A DNA stretch of 33,978 bases from the NCBI GenBank assembly GCA_026709225.1, contig JAPOTJ010000056.1:1-33978 (forward strand). The letters are read 5' to 3'. This document shows, piece by piece, positions 1-8,505 of the stretch; position 1 is the stretch's first letter, and every line of letters starts with the position of its first letter. The DNA comes from Gammaproteobacteria bacterium. Its GTDB lineage: Bacteria > Pseudomonadota > Gammaproteobacteria > Pseudomonadales > Azotimanducaceae. The position numbers and the translations under genes are program-made. The notes below the pieces were generated by a model. It was not told the DNA's origin and made no database searches. It was given only the letters and a program-made list of their open reading frames with translations.

Positions 1-63
1 GCGCCTTGCCACAGCCCTTCTCCTGCGCGCTGAATCCACACTTATTTATGGGACAGGACACTA
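1..63 (-). repeat. Left copy of a boundary repeat, inverted relative to the right end
   Basis: Positions 37-63 are a perfect 27-base reverse complement of 33815-33841. Positions about 10-30 match the reverse complement of about 33951-33971. The similarity stops abruptly at 63 on the inner side. Compared with the right copy, about 103 bases holding a long hairpin are absent at position 30/31, and there is one extra base near 36-37. I see no transposase, because only the tip lies inside the window. An insertion-sequence end or a mobile non-coding repeat are the likely readings. Confidence 0.75.
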
Positions 64-312
64 GGCGCCTGCGCCGTAGGAAATTCACGGCTGCAAATCC
101 GCTCCCACTCGCCCATTTGAACATTTGACCTCGTTCGATTCGATTTCGTCAAATATGACTCTATATTGTCCTCAACCGACTGTCCAAACGGGCGGTGGGA
201 TCGAATTTTCGCTTGACTGACTTACCACGGCGTGGGCTGAGAGTGCTCCGGTTCGGGGCGTGAAGGGATAGAATGCTCGCGAGTTGCACCGAATTGGCTC
301 TCTCAAGTTGGT

Positions 313-1449
313 GTGAAAATTGCTTACCAAACTACCACTCAAGATGCCGCAGCCTTGAACGCGCCAGTCAAAATCCGTTTGCCGAGTGGGATGTTCGCCG
401 AGAATGTGATCGATCAGATGAGGACGCCTTTGATCGTTCTCGAAGAGCGCTTGAATGTTGTCTTTGTCAATCAAGCGGCTGAACAACTGATCGGCAACTC
501 TCGCCAGCATATCTGTGGACAGCCGCTGCTCGACTGGATTCAGGTCGACGGCGCGTGCCTCAGATCAGAATTCGAGCAGGTGCTGCGCGGCGATTCGCTG
601 TTTCATCGGCGTGCGAACCTGAGCATCACGGGCGCCAACGCGCTCGTCAGCGACTACTCGATCACCAGCTATGAGCAGGTCGACGGACTCTATCTGCTGC
701 TGGAGATTCTCCCGCTAGACCGATTTGCGCGTATTGAGCGCAGCAACGAACGGCACAGTCGCACCGAACAAATGCACGAGCTCGCGCGTGGCGTGGCGCA
801 CGAAATCAAGAACCCGCTCGGCGGTATCCTCGGCGCGGCGCAGCTGCTTGAGCACGACCTTGTGTGCGGCGAGCAACGCGACTACACGGGCATCATCTTG
901 GGCGAGGTGCAGCGCCTTGGGCGCATGGTCGATCAGATGCTGCTGCCGGGAAGCCTGCCGACCTTGGGCGATACCAACATCCATGAGGTCTTGGAGCACA
1001 GCATTCGCGTGCTTGGACTCACCGAACACGACGGCGTGGACTTCAAGCGCGATTACGACCCGAGCCTGCCCGACATTCAAGCCGATCGCGAAATGCTCAT
1101 TCAAGCGGTGCTCAATATCCTTCGCAATGCTATGCAGGCGGTGCGCGGTGTGCCCTCGCCCAATATCTGCGTCAAAACCTCAGTGACGTCGAAGCTCACC
1201 ATTGATTCACTTATGCACAGGCAGGTCTTGAGCATTCATATTCGCGACAACGGCTGCGGTGTGCCGATTGAGCTCAACGAAACCCTGTTCGTGCCGCTCA
1301 TCAAGGGGCCGAGCGGCGGCACCGGTCTCGGCCTCTCCCTGGCGCATCATATCGTGTCAATTCACGGCGGCATGATCGAATTCGTGAGCGAATTCGGCGA
1401 CACCTGCTTTTCGATTCACCTGCCCATCGAACGCGAGTCGTCATCATGA
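313..1449 (+). CDS. ntrB: Nitrogen regulation sensor histidine kinase NtrB
   Basis: Cytoplasmic two-component kinase that controls NtrC phosphorylation in response to PII nitrogen signalling. Visible parts in order are a PAS domain (about residues 28-140), a dimerisation/phosphoacceptor helix with His163 in GVAHEIKNPLGG, an N box around NILRNAMQAV, a G1 box DNGCGVP and a G2 box GGTGLGLSLAHHIV. There is no membrane segment, as expected for NtrB. The start given is GTG at 313; an ATG at 391 (MFAENVIDQM) is also possible because the PAS domain begins just after it. The stop overlaps the ntrC start by four bases (ATGA), so the two are translationally coupled. No convincing promoter could be chosen in the 249 bases upstream. 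Confidence 0.9.
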   Translation: MKIAYQTTTQDAAALNAPVKIRLPSGMFAENVIDQMRTPLIVLEERLNVVFVNQAAEQLIGNSRQHICGQPLLDWIQVDGACLRSEFEQVLRGDSLFHRRANLSITGANALVSDYSITSYEQVDGLYLLLEILPLDRFARIERSNERHSRTEQMHELARGVAHEIKNPLGGILGAAQLLEHDLVCGEQRDYTGIILGEVQRLGRMVDQMLLPGSLPTLGDTNIHEVLEHSIRVLGLTEHDGVDFKRDYDPSLPDIQADREMLIQAVLNILRNAMQAVRGVPSPNICVKTSVTSKLTIDSLMHRQVLSIHIRDNGCGVPIELNETLFVPLIKGPSGGTGLGLSLAHHIVSIHGGMIEFVSEFGDTCFSIHLPIERESSS

Positions 1450-2900
1450 GCCGAGAAAGCGTGTGGATTGTCGAGGATGATGTTTCTATTCGCAGGGTGC
1501 TTGACCGCGCCATGTCGAGGGAGCACCTTACGACGCGCATCTTCTCGAATGCCGAATCAGCCTTGGGCGCTTTGGAAGCCGATGTGCCCGATGTGATCTT
1601 GAGCGACTTGCGATTGCCGGGCATGGATGGTCAGCGCATGCTGCGCGAAGCGCACAAACTCTATCCCGACCTGCCAGTGGTCATTATGACCGCCTACTCG
1701 GACTTGAAGAGCGCGGTCACATCCTACCAGTCGGGAGCCTTTGAGTACCTGCCGAAGCCGTTTGATCTTGACAAGGCGGTAGCGACCGTCCGCCGTGCCA
1801 TTGAGCTTGGCAAGGGCACCAAGCGCGAAGCAGAGCCTGCCATCGCGCCATCAGCAGAAACAGATGCCTCGCGGGTCGGCATCATTGGGCAAGCACCCGC
1901 CATGCAGCAGGTGTTCCGCGCCATCGGGCGGCTTTCGCATTCAACTGTCACAGTGCTTATCACCGGAGAATCCGGCACTGGTAAGGAACTCGTCGCACGC
2001 GCCCTGCACACCTATAGCCCGCGCTCTGGAGGGCCGTTCATCGCGCTCAACATGGCGGCGATTCCCAAGGAGCTGGTCGAAGCCGAACTCTTCGGGCACG
2101 AACGTGGCGCCTTTACTGGCGCAAGCCAGAAGCGGGTCGGACGATTCGAGCAGGCCGATGGCGGCACGCTGTTTTTGGATGAGATCGGCGATATGCAGGC
2201 CGAAAGCCAGACGCGGCTGCTTCGTGTGCTCTCTGAAGGCGAATTTCATCGCGTTGGCGGCAGCGACCCCATCAAGGTCAATCTGCGCGTCATCGCTGCA
2301 AGCCATCAGGACTTGCAGCGCCTCGTGGAGACCGGGCAGTTCCGCGAGGACCTGTTTCATCGCTTGAACGTCATTCGTCTGCATCTGCCGCGGCTCGCCG
2401 AGCGCGCTGATGATATTCCGGAGCTCGCACGGTATTTCCTGCGCAAGGCGGCAGATGAACTCGATGTCGAAGCCAAGACACTGACCGATGATACCGCCCG
2501 CTATCTCAAGTCGTGTCAATGGAGCGGCAATGTCCGGCAACTGGAGAATCTGTGTAGTTGGCTCACTGTCATGGCTACTGGTCGAGAGATTCATGTCCAA
2601 GACCTACCGCCGGAGATGCAGGGCGAGGAGGATATGCGCGAAACGACCACGACTTGGGAGCGTGCGTTGTGCGACTGGTTGCAAAATCGCATGTCGAGCG
2701 CCGATACAAGCTCGGAGAGCGGCGTGCTCGACGAGGCCACACCTATGTTTGAGCGTGCCGTGATCGAAACAGCGCTCGTCCACACAGGTGGGCGCCGCGG
2801 CCAGGCCGCCAAGGTGCTCGGCTGGGGCCGCAATACCCTGACGCGCAAAATTCAGGAACTCGGCATGACCGAGCCGCCGGAGGAAGACGAATCGAAGTGA
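1446..2900 (+). CDS. ntrC: Nitrogen regulation response regulator NtrC (sigma-54 activator)
   Basis: Sigma-54-dependent enhancer-binding protein, the partner of NtrB. An N-terminal receiver domain has acidic residues at 11-12 and phosphoacceptor Asp54 in ILSDLRLPGMDG. A central AAA+ domain shows Walker A GESGTGKE and the sigma-54 contact loop GAFTGA. A C-terminal Fis-type helix-turn-helix lies around GRRGQAAKVLGWGRNTL. The 484-residue length is normal for the family. The start overlaps the ntrB stop by four bases, and the TGA stop lies within the GTGA start of the following gene, so three genes are coupled. All key motifs are present, so the gene looks functional. Confidence 0.95.
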   Translation: MSRESVWIVEDDVSIRRVLDRAMSREHLTTRIFSNAESALGALEADVPDVILSDLRLPGMDGQRMLREAHKLYPDLPVVIMTAYSDLKSAVTSYQSGAFEYLPKPFDLDKAVATVRRAIELGKGTKREAEPAIAPSAETDASRVGIIGQAPAMQQVFRAIGRLSHSTVTVLITGESGTGKELVARALHTYSPRSGGPFIALNMAAIPKELVEAELFGHERGAFTGASQKRVGRFEQADGGTLFLDEIGDMQAESQTRLLRVLSEGEFHRVGGSDPIKVNLRVIAASHQDLQRLVETGQFREDLFHRLNVIRLHLPRLAERADDIPELARYFLRKAADELDVEAKTLTDDTARYLKSCQWSGNVRQLENLCSWLTVMATGREIHVQDLPPEMQGEEDMRETTTTWERALCDWLQNRMSSADTSSESGVLDEATPMFERAVIETALVHTGGRRGQAAKVLGWGRNTLTRKIQELGMTEPPEEDESK

Positions 2901-3370
2901 AGTCGAAGGGACGCTACTTTCATATCGCTCTCCATGCGCCCGAGATTCCTCCCAACACCGGCGCGATCATAAGATTGTGCGCGAACAGCGGCGCGCAATT
3001 GCATCTGATCGAGCCATTGGGATTTGACTTGTCCGACACATCGCTCAAACGCGCTGGCCTCGACTATCACGACCTTGTGCATGTTGAGGTGCACAAGGAT
3101 TTGGCAGCGTGTCTCGAAACGCTTGAAGGTGCGCGCGTATTCGTATTTTCCAAGCGCTGCCGTCGCGTGTATGCGGAGGTCGGGTTCAAATTCGGCGACG
3201 TGCTGCTCTTTGGCAGCGAGTCCGCCGGCCTGCCGGACGACGTATTGACAAGCGTTCCTGAAGACCGTCGTCTGCTGATTCCGATGGTCGCAGGTCGCAG
3301 CCTCAATCTCGCCAACGCAGTGAGTGTGGCTGTGTATGAGGCTTGGCGGCAGCAGGGGTTTGCGTGTTAG
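2897..3370 (+). CDS. trmL: tRNA (cytidine/uridine-34-2'-O)-methyltransferase, TrmL type
   Basis: SPOUT-class, SAM-dependent enzyme that 2'-O-methylates the wobble base of certain leucine tRNAs. The family signature is clear: an N-terminal NTGAIIRLCANSGA segment, LFGSESAGLP in the middle, and the C-terminal knot region IPMVAGRSLNLANAVSVA. The 157-residue length matches the short TrmL subfamily, which lacks an N-terminal RNA-binding extension. It starts with GTG overlapping the ntrC stop by four bases. Co-transcription with ntrBC is therefore likely, although no functional tie is known to me. It converges on the minus-strand methyltransferase with 23 bases between the stops, where I see no classical terminator. 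Confidence 0.92.
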   Translation: MKSKGRYFHIALHAPEIPPNTGAIIRLCANSGAQLHLIEPLGFDLSDTSLKRAGLDYHDLVHVEVHKDLAACLETLEGARVFVFSKRCRRVYAEVGFKFGDVLLFGSESAGLPDDVLTSVPEDRRLLIPMVAGRSLNLANAVSVAVYEAWRQQGFAC

Positions 3371-3393
3371 GCGGTTTCAGTTTTTAAGGACGC

Positions 3394-4083
3394 TCAGGGC
3401 TTCACCCCAACCAAAACGCAATTTGGCGTTGCCTGCCACGCGCACGCGGCATCGAAGCCCGCTTCGCGCATTGCGGCAAGCTCGACCTCAAGCGGGAAGT
3501 AGGTGTCCTCTGCCGCCCATTCGGCGAAGTGTTCGAAGGCGCGTGCTCGGTCGATGCCGTGCGCAACCAAGTGATCCGCCCAGACCTCGTAGGTGGCTCG
3601 GCGTTCGCCCTCTTGGTCGCTGACGGTGACATCGGCGTTGGCGAATACGCCGCCCGGCCGCAGCGCCGCGAACAGCCGCCGATACAGCGCGCGCTTCTCA
3701 TCAAGGCTCGGTACATGATGCAGGGCAAGCGATGCTGTGATGCCGTCGCATTCGGGAAGCGGATCGAAGAAGCTCGCCTCGGATAAGCTGACGCGCGTCC
3801 CGAACTCGTGCAGTCTTGCCTTGGCGCGTTCGAGCATCTCGATATCGAGGTCGATAGCGGTCAGGTGTTTGACATTGCTGTGCTTTAAGACTTCAGCGGA
3901 CAGCGCACCCGTGCCCGCACCGAGGTCGAGCACAAGCGAGGGCGCAATGCCCGCCACGGCTTCGGCAGCCTTGGCAAGGCCCGTCTCGTAGCCGGGAATG
4001 AACTTGCGGATGCTCTCATCGTAGCTGTCGAGCGCGAGGCGCAGGTGCGAGCGCACGGAATGCGTGTCTGCGGCCGCGCTCAC
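3394..4083 (-). CDS. Class I SAM-dependent methyltransferase of unknown substrate
   Basis: Rossmann-fold methyltransferase. The SAM-binding motif I LDLGAGTGALSAE is followed by an acidic strand end (AIDLDIEMLERAK), a motif with LALHHVPSLDEKRALYRRLF, and LRPGGVFANADV, the usual order in the Methyltransf_25/12 families. The substrate cannot be told from sequence. I prefer the GTG at 4083, ten bases after the rhodanese stop. A TTG at 4110 would add nine residues and overlap the rhodanese gene by 17 bases. It probably forms a two-gene operon with the rhodanese upstream. Confidence 0.8.
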   Translation of the reverse strand: MSAAADTHSVRSHLRLALDSYDESIRKFIPGYETGLAKAAEAVAGIAPSLVLDLGAGTGALSAEVLKHSNVKHLTAIDLDIEMLERAKARLHEFGTRVSLSEASFFDPLPECDGITASLALHHVPSLDEKRALYRRLFAALRPGGVFANADVTVSDQEGERRATYEVWADHLVAHGIDRARAFEHFAEWAAEDTYFPLEVELAAMREAGFDAACAWQATPNCVLVGVKP

Positions 4084-4093
4084 GAAAGGGCGC

Positions 4094-4516
4094 TCAGGAT
4101 TTCTTGACAACGGGCAGGTTTTGCGCGCGCCACTCCGTCATGCCGCCGTTAAGACGCCTGACATCGGTAAAGCCGTTCTTGCGCAACGTGACGCCAGCGG
4201 CACTCGAATGCTGTCCCATCTTGCACGCAAGAACGACGGGCTTCTCCTTGTGCTTGACCAATTGATTGAGCCCGCCAGCGAGTTTTGCATGGGGAATATT
4301 GAGCGCGCCGGAAATATGGCCAGCGCTATATTCCTTGGGGTCGCGCAGGTCCACGACCGCAGCCCCTTCCTGATTGACGAGGTTGACAAGCTGCTGCGGC
4401 GACAGCGAAGCACCGCCGCGCGCAATTTCATTGCGCACAAACAGCACGAGGAGAATCACAAACCCGCCCACGAGAATGGGGTGATTGCTCACGAATTCAA
4501 TGAGTTGGTCAAACAC
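4094..4516 (-). CDS. Membrane-anchored rhodanese-like protein (YibN type)
   Basis: Single-domain rhodanese with an N-terminal membrane segment (about residues 13-28, HPILVGGFVILLVLFV). The likely active-site Cys lies in VVLACKMGQHS, so a persulfide-carrying sulfurtransferase role is plausible. In E. coli the homologous yibN lies beside gpmI and envC, and here gpmI-envC begins 2.4 kb away after an apparent insertion. I chose the GTG at 4516 because AAGGAA lies six bases upstream; a TTG at 4534 is less likely. A perfect TATAAT -10 element on the minus strand lies at 4541-4546. Confidence 0.85.
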   Translation of the reverse strand: MFDQLIEFVSNHPILVGGFVILLVLFVRNEIARGGASLSPQQLVNLVNQEGAAVVDLRDPKEYSAGHISGALNIPHAKLAGGLNQLVKHKEKPVVLACKMGQHSSAAGVTLRKNGFTDVRRLNGGMTEWRAQNLPVVKKS

Positions 4517-4540
4517 AGCCGGTTCCTTTCGCAAGCGGGG

Positions 4541-4546
4541 ATTATA
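4541..4546 (-). promoter_or_regulatory. Putative -10 element of the rhodanese gene
   Basis: Read on the minus strand this is TATAAT, 25 bases before the GTG start at 4516. A -35 element at normal spacing is poor. Known from the sequence: a consensus -10 and a good Shine-Dalgarno site downstream. Inferred: transcription starts near 4534. Confidence 0.45.
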
Positions 4547-4613
4547 CTGACCGGAAAGGTAGCGAGCGATGCATCAGCGTAGAATGCGCGGCAGACACTC
4601 ATTCGGTCGATTG

Positions 4614-5318
4614 ATGCCTCCGCGCTCCCGCACGCCCACAAGAAGGATAGCGACAAACCGCGATCATCGCGCACTGCCCGCGTACACCGTTTCCGAAGCG
4701 GCTCATTATCTCAACGTTCCCGCAACGACTCTAGGCAGTTGGGTGGCTGGCAGTGCGCCATTGACTTGTATGCCGACAAGTGCGGCGAGGCTGTTGTCGT
4801 TCTTCAATCTTGCGGAGCTTCATGTGATTGCGGCGGTTCGACGTACGCACGGCGTAAGAATGCCGCAGTTGCGCAGCGCGATTGATTACTTGAGGGATTT
4901 GGCGAGTTCAGCACATGACAGGAAGTATCCGCTGCTGAGCCAAGCTTTGGAGACGGATGGTGTCAGTGTTTTTCTCGATCAGTATGGAGAACTGACCAAC
5001 ATCAGCCAGCGTGGGCAGGTGGCAATGCGAGAGGTTCTCGGCGCCGCGCTCAAGCGTATTGATCGTGACGCCAAGGATGTGCCTGTTCGTCTATTTCCGT
5101 ATACGCGACCATCAAAGGAAAATGCGCCGAGCATCATCGCAATTTGCCCAGGGATTTGCGCCGGGCGGCCCGTCATCGTCGGCACCGGACTATCAACGCA
5201 GATTATCGCTGAGCGCTACAAAGCCGGGGAATCGATTCGCGACTTGGCACAGGACTATGAGCGAGCCCATCTTGAGATAGAGGAAGCTATTCGCTGCGAG
5301 CTCGATGCCGCCGCTTGA
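4614..5318 (+). CDS. DUF433-domain antitoxin (VapB45-like) with N-terminal helix-turn-helix
   Basis: Antitoxin-like protein of the kind paired with VapC45-type PIN-like toxins. An N-terminal MerR-like helix-turn-helix begins at YTVSEAAHYLNVPATTLGSWV. The C-terminal DUF433 domain contains ICAGRPVIVGTGLSTQIIAERYKAGESIRDLAQDY split over its usual strands and helices. The start is uncertain: ATG at 4614 is given, and ATGs at 4569 and 4584 are alternatives. Its 3' end overlaps the toxin reading frame by 14 bases, the usual coupling for such pairs. The toxin is interrupted, so the antitoxin may be an orphan. Confidence 0.8.
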   Translation: MPPRSRTPTRRIATNRDHRALPAYTVSEAAHYLNVPATTLGSWVAGSAPLTCMPTSAARLLSFFNLAELHVIAAVRRTHGVRMPQLRSAIDYLRDLASSAHDRKYPLLSQALETDGVSVFLDQYGELTNISQRGQVAMREVLGAALKRIDRDAKDVPVRLFPYTRPSKENAPSIIAICPGICAGRPVIVGTGLSTQIIAERYKAGESIRDLAQDYERAHLEIEEAIRCELDAAA

Positions 5319-5721
5319 AGAGCCGGTCCTGTTCATCGACCGTAGTCTCGGAAAGCACATCATTGTTAACCGGCTTCGTGCAGAAGGCATGAAAGTGGAA
5401 GCTCACGATGATCATCTACCTCCAGATGCGCCTGATGAGCAGTGGCTCGAGTTTGTAGCTCAGCGCTCTTGGGTTGCTATTACTCGCGACAGGAACATTC
5501 GCTAGCGTGCGTCAGAAATAGATGCCATCCGTCGCTACGATGCTTCAGTCATCGTGATTCGCATGAAGAACGCAACTGGTCAATCCATCGCCGATATGCT
5601 CGTGCGGTCGCGGAGGCGCATTGCTTCATTCGTGCACCGAACACCACCGCCGTTTGTAGCGGGGATGACAGCAAGCGGCAGATTGAAAGCCTATTCAGGT
5701 GTTCTCGCAAGCGAGCGTTGA
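5305..5721 (+). pseudogene. VapC45-like PIN toxin, interrupted by one in-frame TAG
   Basis: The frame starts LFIDRSLGKHIIVNRLRAEG and runs to VAITRDRNIR, then meets TAG at 5503-5505. It continues without any frameshift as RASEIDAIRRYDASVIVIR and on to a TGA at 5719-5721, about 138 codons in all. The pieces together match the architecture of PIN-like ribonucleases partnered with DUF433 antitoxins: an early Asp, an EQWLEFVAQRSWVAITRDRNIR region and a basic C-terminus. A single base change would restore the frame, and a Tyr codon is a plausible ancestor. A recent loss-of-toxin mutation is the simplest explanation. A sequencing error or amber suppression cannot be excluded from the sequence alone. 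Confidence 0.75.
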
Positions 5722-5735
5722 CCGCCTAGAATTCA

Positions 5736-5794
5736 AAAATCCACGATCATTCCGCGAATTATCATAGAATATCCACGAAACATCCGTGGATTTT
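5736..5794. promoter_or_regulatory. Inverted repeat set upstream of the AAA/DUF4143 ATPase gene
   Basis: AAAATCCACG at 5736-5745 is a perfect 10-base inverted match to CGTGGATTTT at 5785-5794. A third half-site, ATCCACG at 5771-5777, pairs with the same right arm at 7-base spacing. A TAGAAT hexamer at 5765-5770 lies between them. The set ends three bases before the ATG at 5798, a position suited to an operator or to an mRNA hairpin over the ribosome-binding region. Which of these it is cannot be decided from sequence. Confidence 0.45.
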
Positions 5795-5797
5795 CCA

Positions 5798-6940
5798 ATG
5801 CTGACGCGACAGCTCGACTTGATTGCGCTCTTGGAGCGTTCTTCGCACTTCTTGCTCGGACCGAGAGGGACAGGCAAGAGTACGCTCATACGCGCAACCT
5901 GCGAGGATGTCGCCGACTACATTGATCTACTCGATTCGCGTGTGTATCTTCGGCTCAAGGCCGACCCATCCCTGCTGCACGCGCTGGCGACCAAGCCTTA
6001 TGTCGTGATTGATGAAATACAGCGTATTCCGGAGCTCTTGAATGAGGTGCATCGCTCAATCGAACTTGATCGCCGCCGCTTCCTGCTGACTGGCAGCAGC
6101 GCGAGGGCGCTACGTCGCCAAGGCGTCAATCTTTTGGCAGGCAGGGCCTTCCGGGCCGAGTTCTTTCCGCTGACATGGCGCGAGCTAAGCCAAGCGCAAA
6201 CCTTCGACCTTCAACGCTATGTGCGCTTCGGGGGACTGCCGTCCGCGTATCTTGGGGCGCATCCAGAAGAGTATCTCTACGCCTATGTGGACACCTACCT
6301 CAAGGAAGAAATTCAGATGGAAGGCCATGCCCGAAGCTTGCCGAGTTTCTCCCGCTTCCTGCAAAACGCTGCGTTCAACAGCGCACGGCTACTCAACTAC
6401 ACGAAGCTTGCGAATGATGCGCAATTGCCAGTGAGCACCGTCAGGGATTACTACCAGATATTGAAGGACACACTGGTAGGTTTTGAGTTGACGCCGTGGT
6501 CAGGCACAAGCGCTCGCAAGCCCGTCCAATCGGCCAAGTTCTATCTGTTTGATCTAGGGGTTGTGCATGCCCTCAAGGAAACGGTTGCGCTTGAGCCAAC
6601 GAGCGATGCCTTCGGCATGTCATTCGAACACTTCATCGCCTGTGAGCTGCGCGCCTACCTGAGCTACGCTCGAATTCGTGCGCCCTTGCAGTTCTGGCGG
6701 ACTCATACAGGGCAGGAAGTGGATTTCGTGATCGGCGATCAACTCGCGGTCGAGGTCAAGAGCAGCGAACGGGTCAGTCGTCGTGACCAAAGGGGTCTTG
6801 CCGCCATCAGCAAAGCAGGCAAATGGCGCCATAGAATCCTCGTCTCTCAAGACGCTGCTGGAGCCACCTTCGAGAACGGAATCGAGCATCTCCATTGGCA
6901 GACTTTTCTTGAGCGCCTGTGGCAGGGCGAGTACGGCTAA
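5798..6940 (+). CDS. AAA_14 / DUF4143 ATP-binding protein
   Basis: P-loop ATPase with Walker A GPRGTGKST near the N-terminus and Walker B YVVIDEIQRI. A sensor-like LLTGSSARAL segment is followed by a central winged-helix-like region (NYTKLANDAQLPVSTVRDYYQILKDT). The C-terminal DUF4143 domain has a nuclease-fold-like VDFVIGDQLAVEVKSS stretch. The family is common in genomic islands; its cellular role is unsettled, with toxin-antitoxin or defence links proposed. The ATG at 5798 is preferred; a GTG at 5786 lies inside the inverted repeat. Two decayed relatives of the same superfamily occur near 28.1 and 32.5 kb, but this copy belongs to a distinct branch and appears intact. Confidence 0.85.
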   Translation: MLTRQLDLIALLERSSHFLLGPRGTGKSTLIRATCEDVADYIDLLDSRVYLRLKADPSLLHALATKPYVVIDEIQRIPELLNEVHRSIELDRRRFLLTGSSARALRRQGVNLLAGRAFRAEFFPLTWRELSQAQTFDLQRYVRFGGLPSAYLGAHPEEYLYAYVDTYLKEEIQMEGHARSLPSFSRFLQNAAFNSARLLNYTKLANDAQLPVSTVRDYYQILKDTLVGFELTPWSGTSARKPVQSAKFYLFDLGVVHALKETVALEPTSDAFGMSFEHFIACELRAYLSYARIRAPLQFWRTHTGQEVDFVIGDQLAVEVKSSERVSRRDQRGLAAISKAGKWRHRILVSQDAAGATFENGIEHLHWQTFLERLWQGEYG

Positions 6941-6978
6941 ACGCTCTACAATTGCGCCTTTCATCAGCTTCCCGCCAA

Positions 6979-8505
6979 ATGAGCAATCCCGGCAAGCGCA
7001 CGCCAACCCTGCTCGTCATCCTCGATGGCTGGGGGCACGCCGCGCGCTCGCCGCACAATGCCATCAGCGAAGCGAATACGCCGGTGTGGGATGCCCTCTT
7101 GAAAGATAGCCCGTTCTCTTTGCTTGATTGCAGCGGGGAGTCAGTCGGACTGCCAGCCGGACAAATGGGCAATTCAGAGGTTGGGCACATGCACATCGGC
7201 GCTGGGCGCGTGGTGCATCAGGAACTGACGCGAATCAATCACGCCTTCGCCGAAGAAGGCTCAAGGGAAATCGATGCGCTCAAGCGCAGGCTGAAAGCCG
7301 CTGGCGAGCAAGGGCGCGCGGTGCATTTGCTCGGCCTTGTCTCTGCCGGCGGCGTACACAGCCACGAGTCGCATTTCCATCAGGTGATTGCGCTCTGCGA
7401 GCAGGCCGGCGTGGCGCGAACGTTCGTGCATGCTTTCCTAGACGGTCGCGACACGCCGCCGCGCAGTGCATTGCCGTCGCTTGACGCCATGCCGAATCTG
7501 GCATCCGTCATGGGCCGCTTCTATGCGATGGACCGAGACAATCGTTGGGAGCGCACAAAAGCGGCCTACGACCTGCTTGTCGCCGGCCGCTGCGCTTTTT
7601 GGGCTGGCAACGCGAACCATGCGATAAAAGCGGCCTATGAGCGCGACGAATCCGATGAATTTGTTCAGCCGACCATGCTCGAACAATTCAAACCGATTGA
7701 GCAGAATGATCTCGTCATCTTCATGAACTTTCGGGCCGACCGCGCAAGACAGCTTACGCGGGTATTCACAGAGGCGTCTTTTGACCATTTCGAGCGCGAG
7801 CGTCCGCCGCGTCTCGCGGCGTTCCTGACGATGACCCGCTATGCCGACGACATCACAGCGACACCTATTTTCGACCGCGAGGTGCTTGTGAACACGCTGC
7901 CGCAGGTGCTGGCCGATGCGGGGCGCACGCAGCTTCGTATCGCCGAGACCGAAAAGTATGCGCATGTGACCTACTTCTTCAGCGGCGGCCGGGAAGAACG
8001 CTTCACCGGCGAAAACCGCATTCTCGTGCCTTCGCCGAAGGTCGCCACCTACGACTTGCAGCCTGAAATGAGCGCAGCCGAAGTCACCGACAAGCTCGTC
8101 GAGGAGATCACTGCGTGCGACACAGACTTCATCGTCTGCAACTTCGCCAACCCGGATATGGTCGGACACACCGGCAAATGGGAGGCGTCGCTGCAAGCCG
8201 TCGAAACGATCGACGCCTGCCTCCAGAGAATCATCAATGCGCTCGGCAAGGTCGATGGGCAAATGCTTATCACCTCGGATCACGGCAATATCGAAGACAT
8301 GCTCGATGCGCAAACCGGACAGGCGCAGACGGCGCACACCACGTCAAAAGTGCCGCTTGTCTATGTCGGGGCGAAGCGACTGACGCTGACTGGCGGCAGC
8401 CTCGCCGACCTTGCGCCGACTTTGCTTGATCTGATGGCTTTGCCAAAGCCTCAGGAAATGACCGGCAACAGCCTCATTCACAAGGTATCTGCGGACGCTC
8501 CATGA
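6979..8505 (+). CDS. gpmI: 2,3-bisphosphoglycerate-independent phosphoglycerate mutase
   Basis: Manganese-dependent enzyme of the alkaline phosphatase superfamily that interconverts 3- and 2-phosphoglycerate in glycolysis and gluconeogenesis. The catalytic Ser66 is in GQMGNSEVGHMHIGAG, the first metal Asp16 in LLVILDGWGH, and the late metal ligands in LITSDHGNIEDM and TAHTTSKVPLVYV. The 508-residue length is normal. I chose ATG 6979 because the family begins a few residues before the LVILDGWG strand; the frame is open back to 6919 but overlaps the preceding gene. The stop overlaps the envC start by four bases. Confidence 0.95.
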   Translation: MSNPGKRTPTLLVILDGWGHAARSPHNAISEANTPVWDALLKDSPFSLLDCSGESVGLPAGQMGNSEVGHMHIGAGRVVHQELTRINHAFAEEGSREIDALKRRLKAAGEQGRAVHLLGLVSAGGVHSHESHFHQVIALCEQAGVARTFVHAFLDGRDTPPRSALPSLDAMPNLASVMGRFYAMDRDNRWERTKAAYDLLVAGRCAFWAGNANHAIKAAYERDESDEFVQPTMLEQFKPIEQNDLVIFMNFRADRARQLTRVFTEASFDHFERERPPRLAAFLTMTRYADDITATPIFDREVLVNTLPQVLADAGRTQLRIAETEKYAHVTYFFSGGREERFTGENRILVPSPKVATYDLQPEMSAAEVTDKLVEEITACDTDFIVCNFANPDMVGHTGKWEASLQAVETIDACLQRIINALGKVDGQMLITSDHGNIEDMLDAQTGQAQTAHTTSKVPLVYVGAKRLTLTGGSLADLAPTLLDLMALPKPQEMTGNSLIHKVSADAP

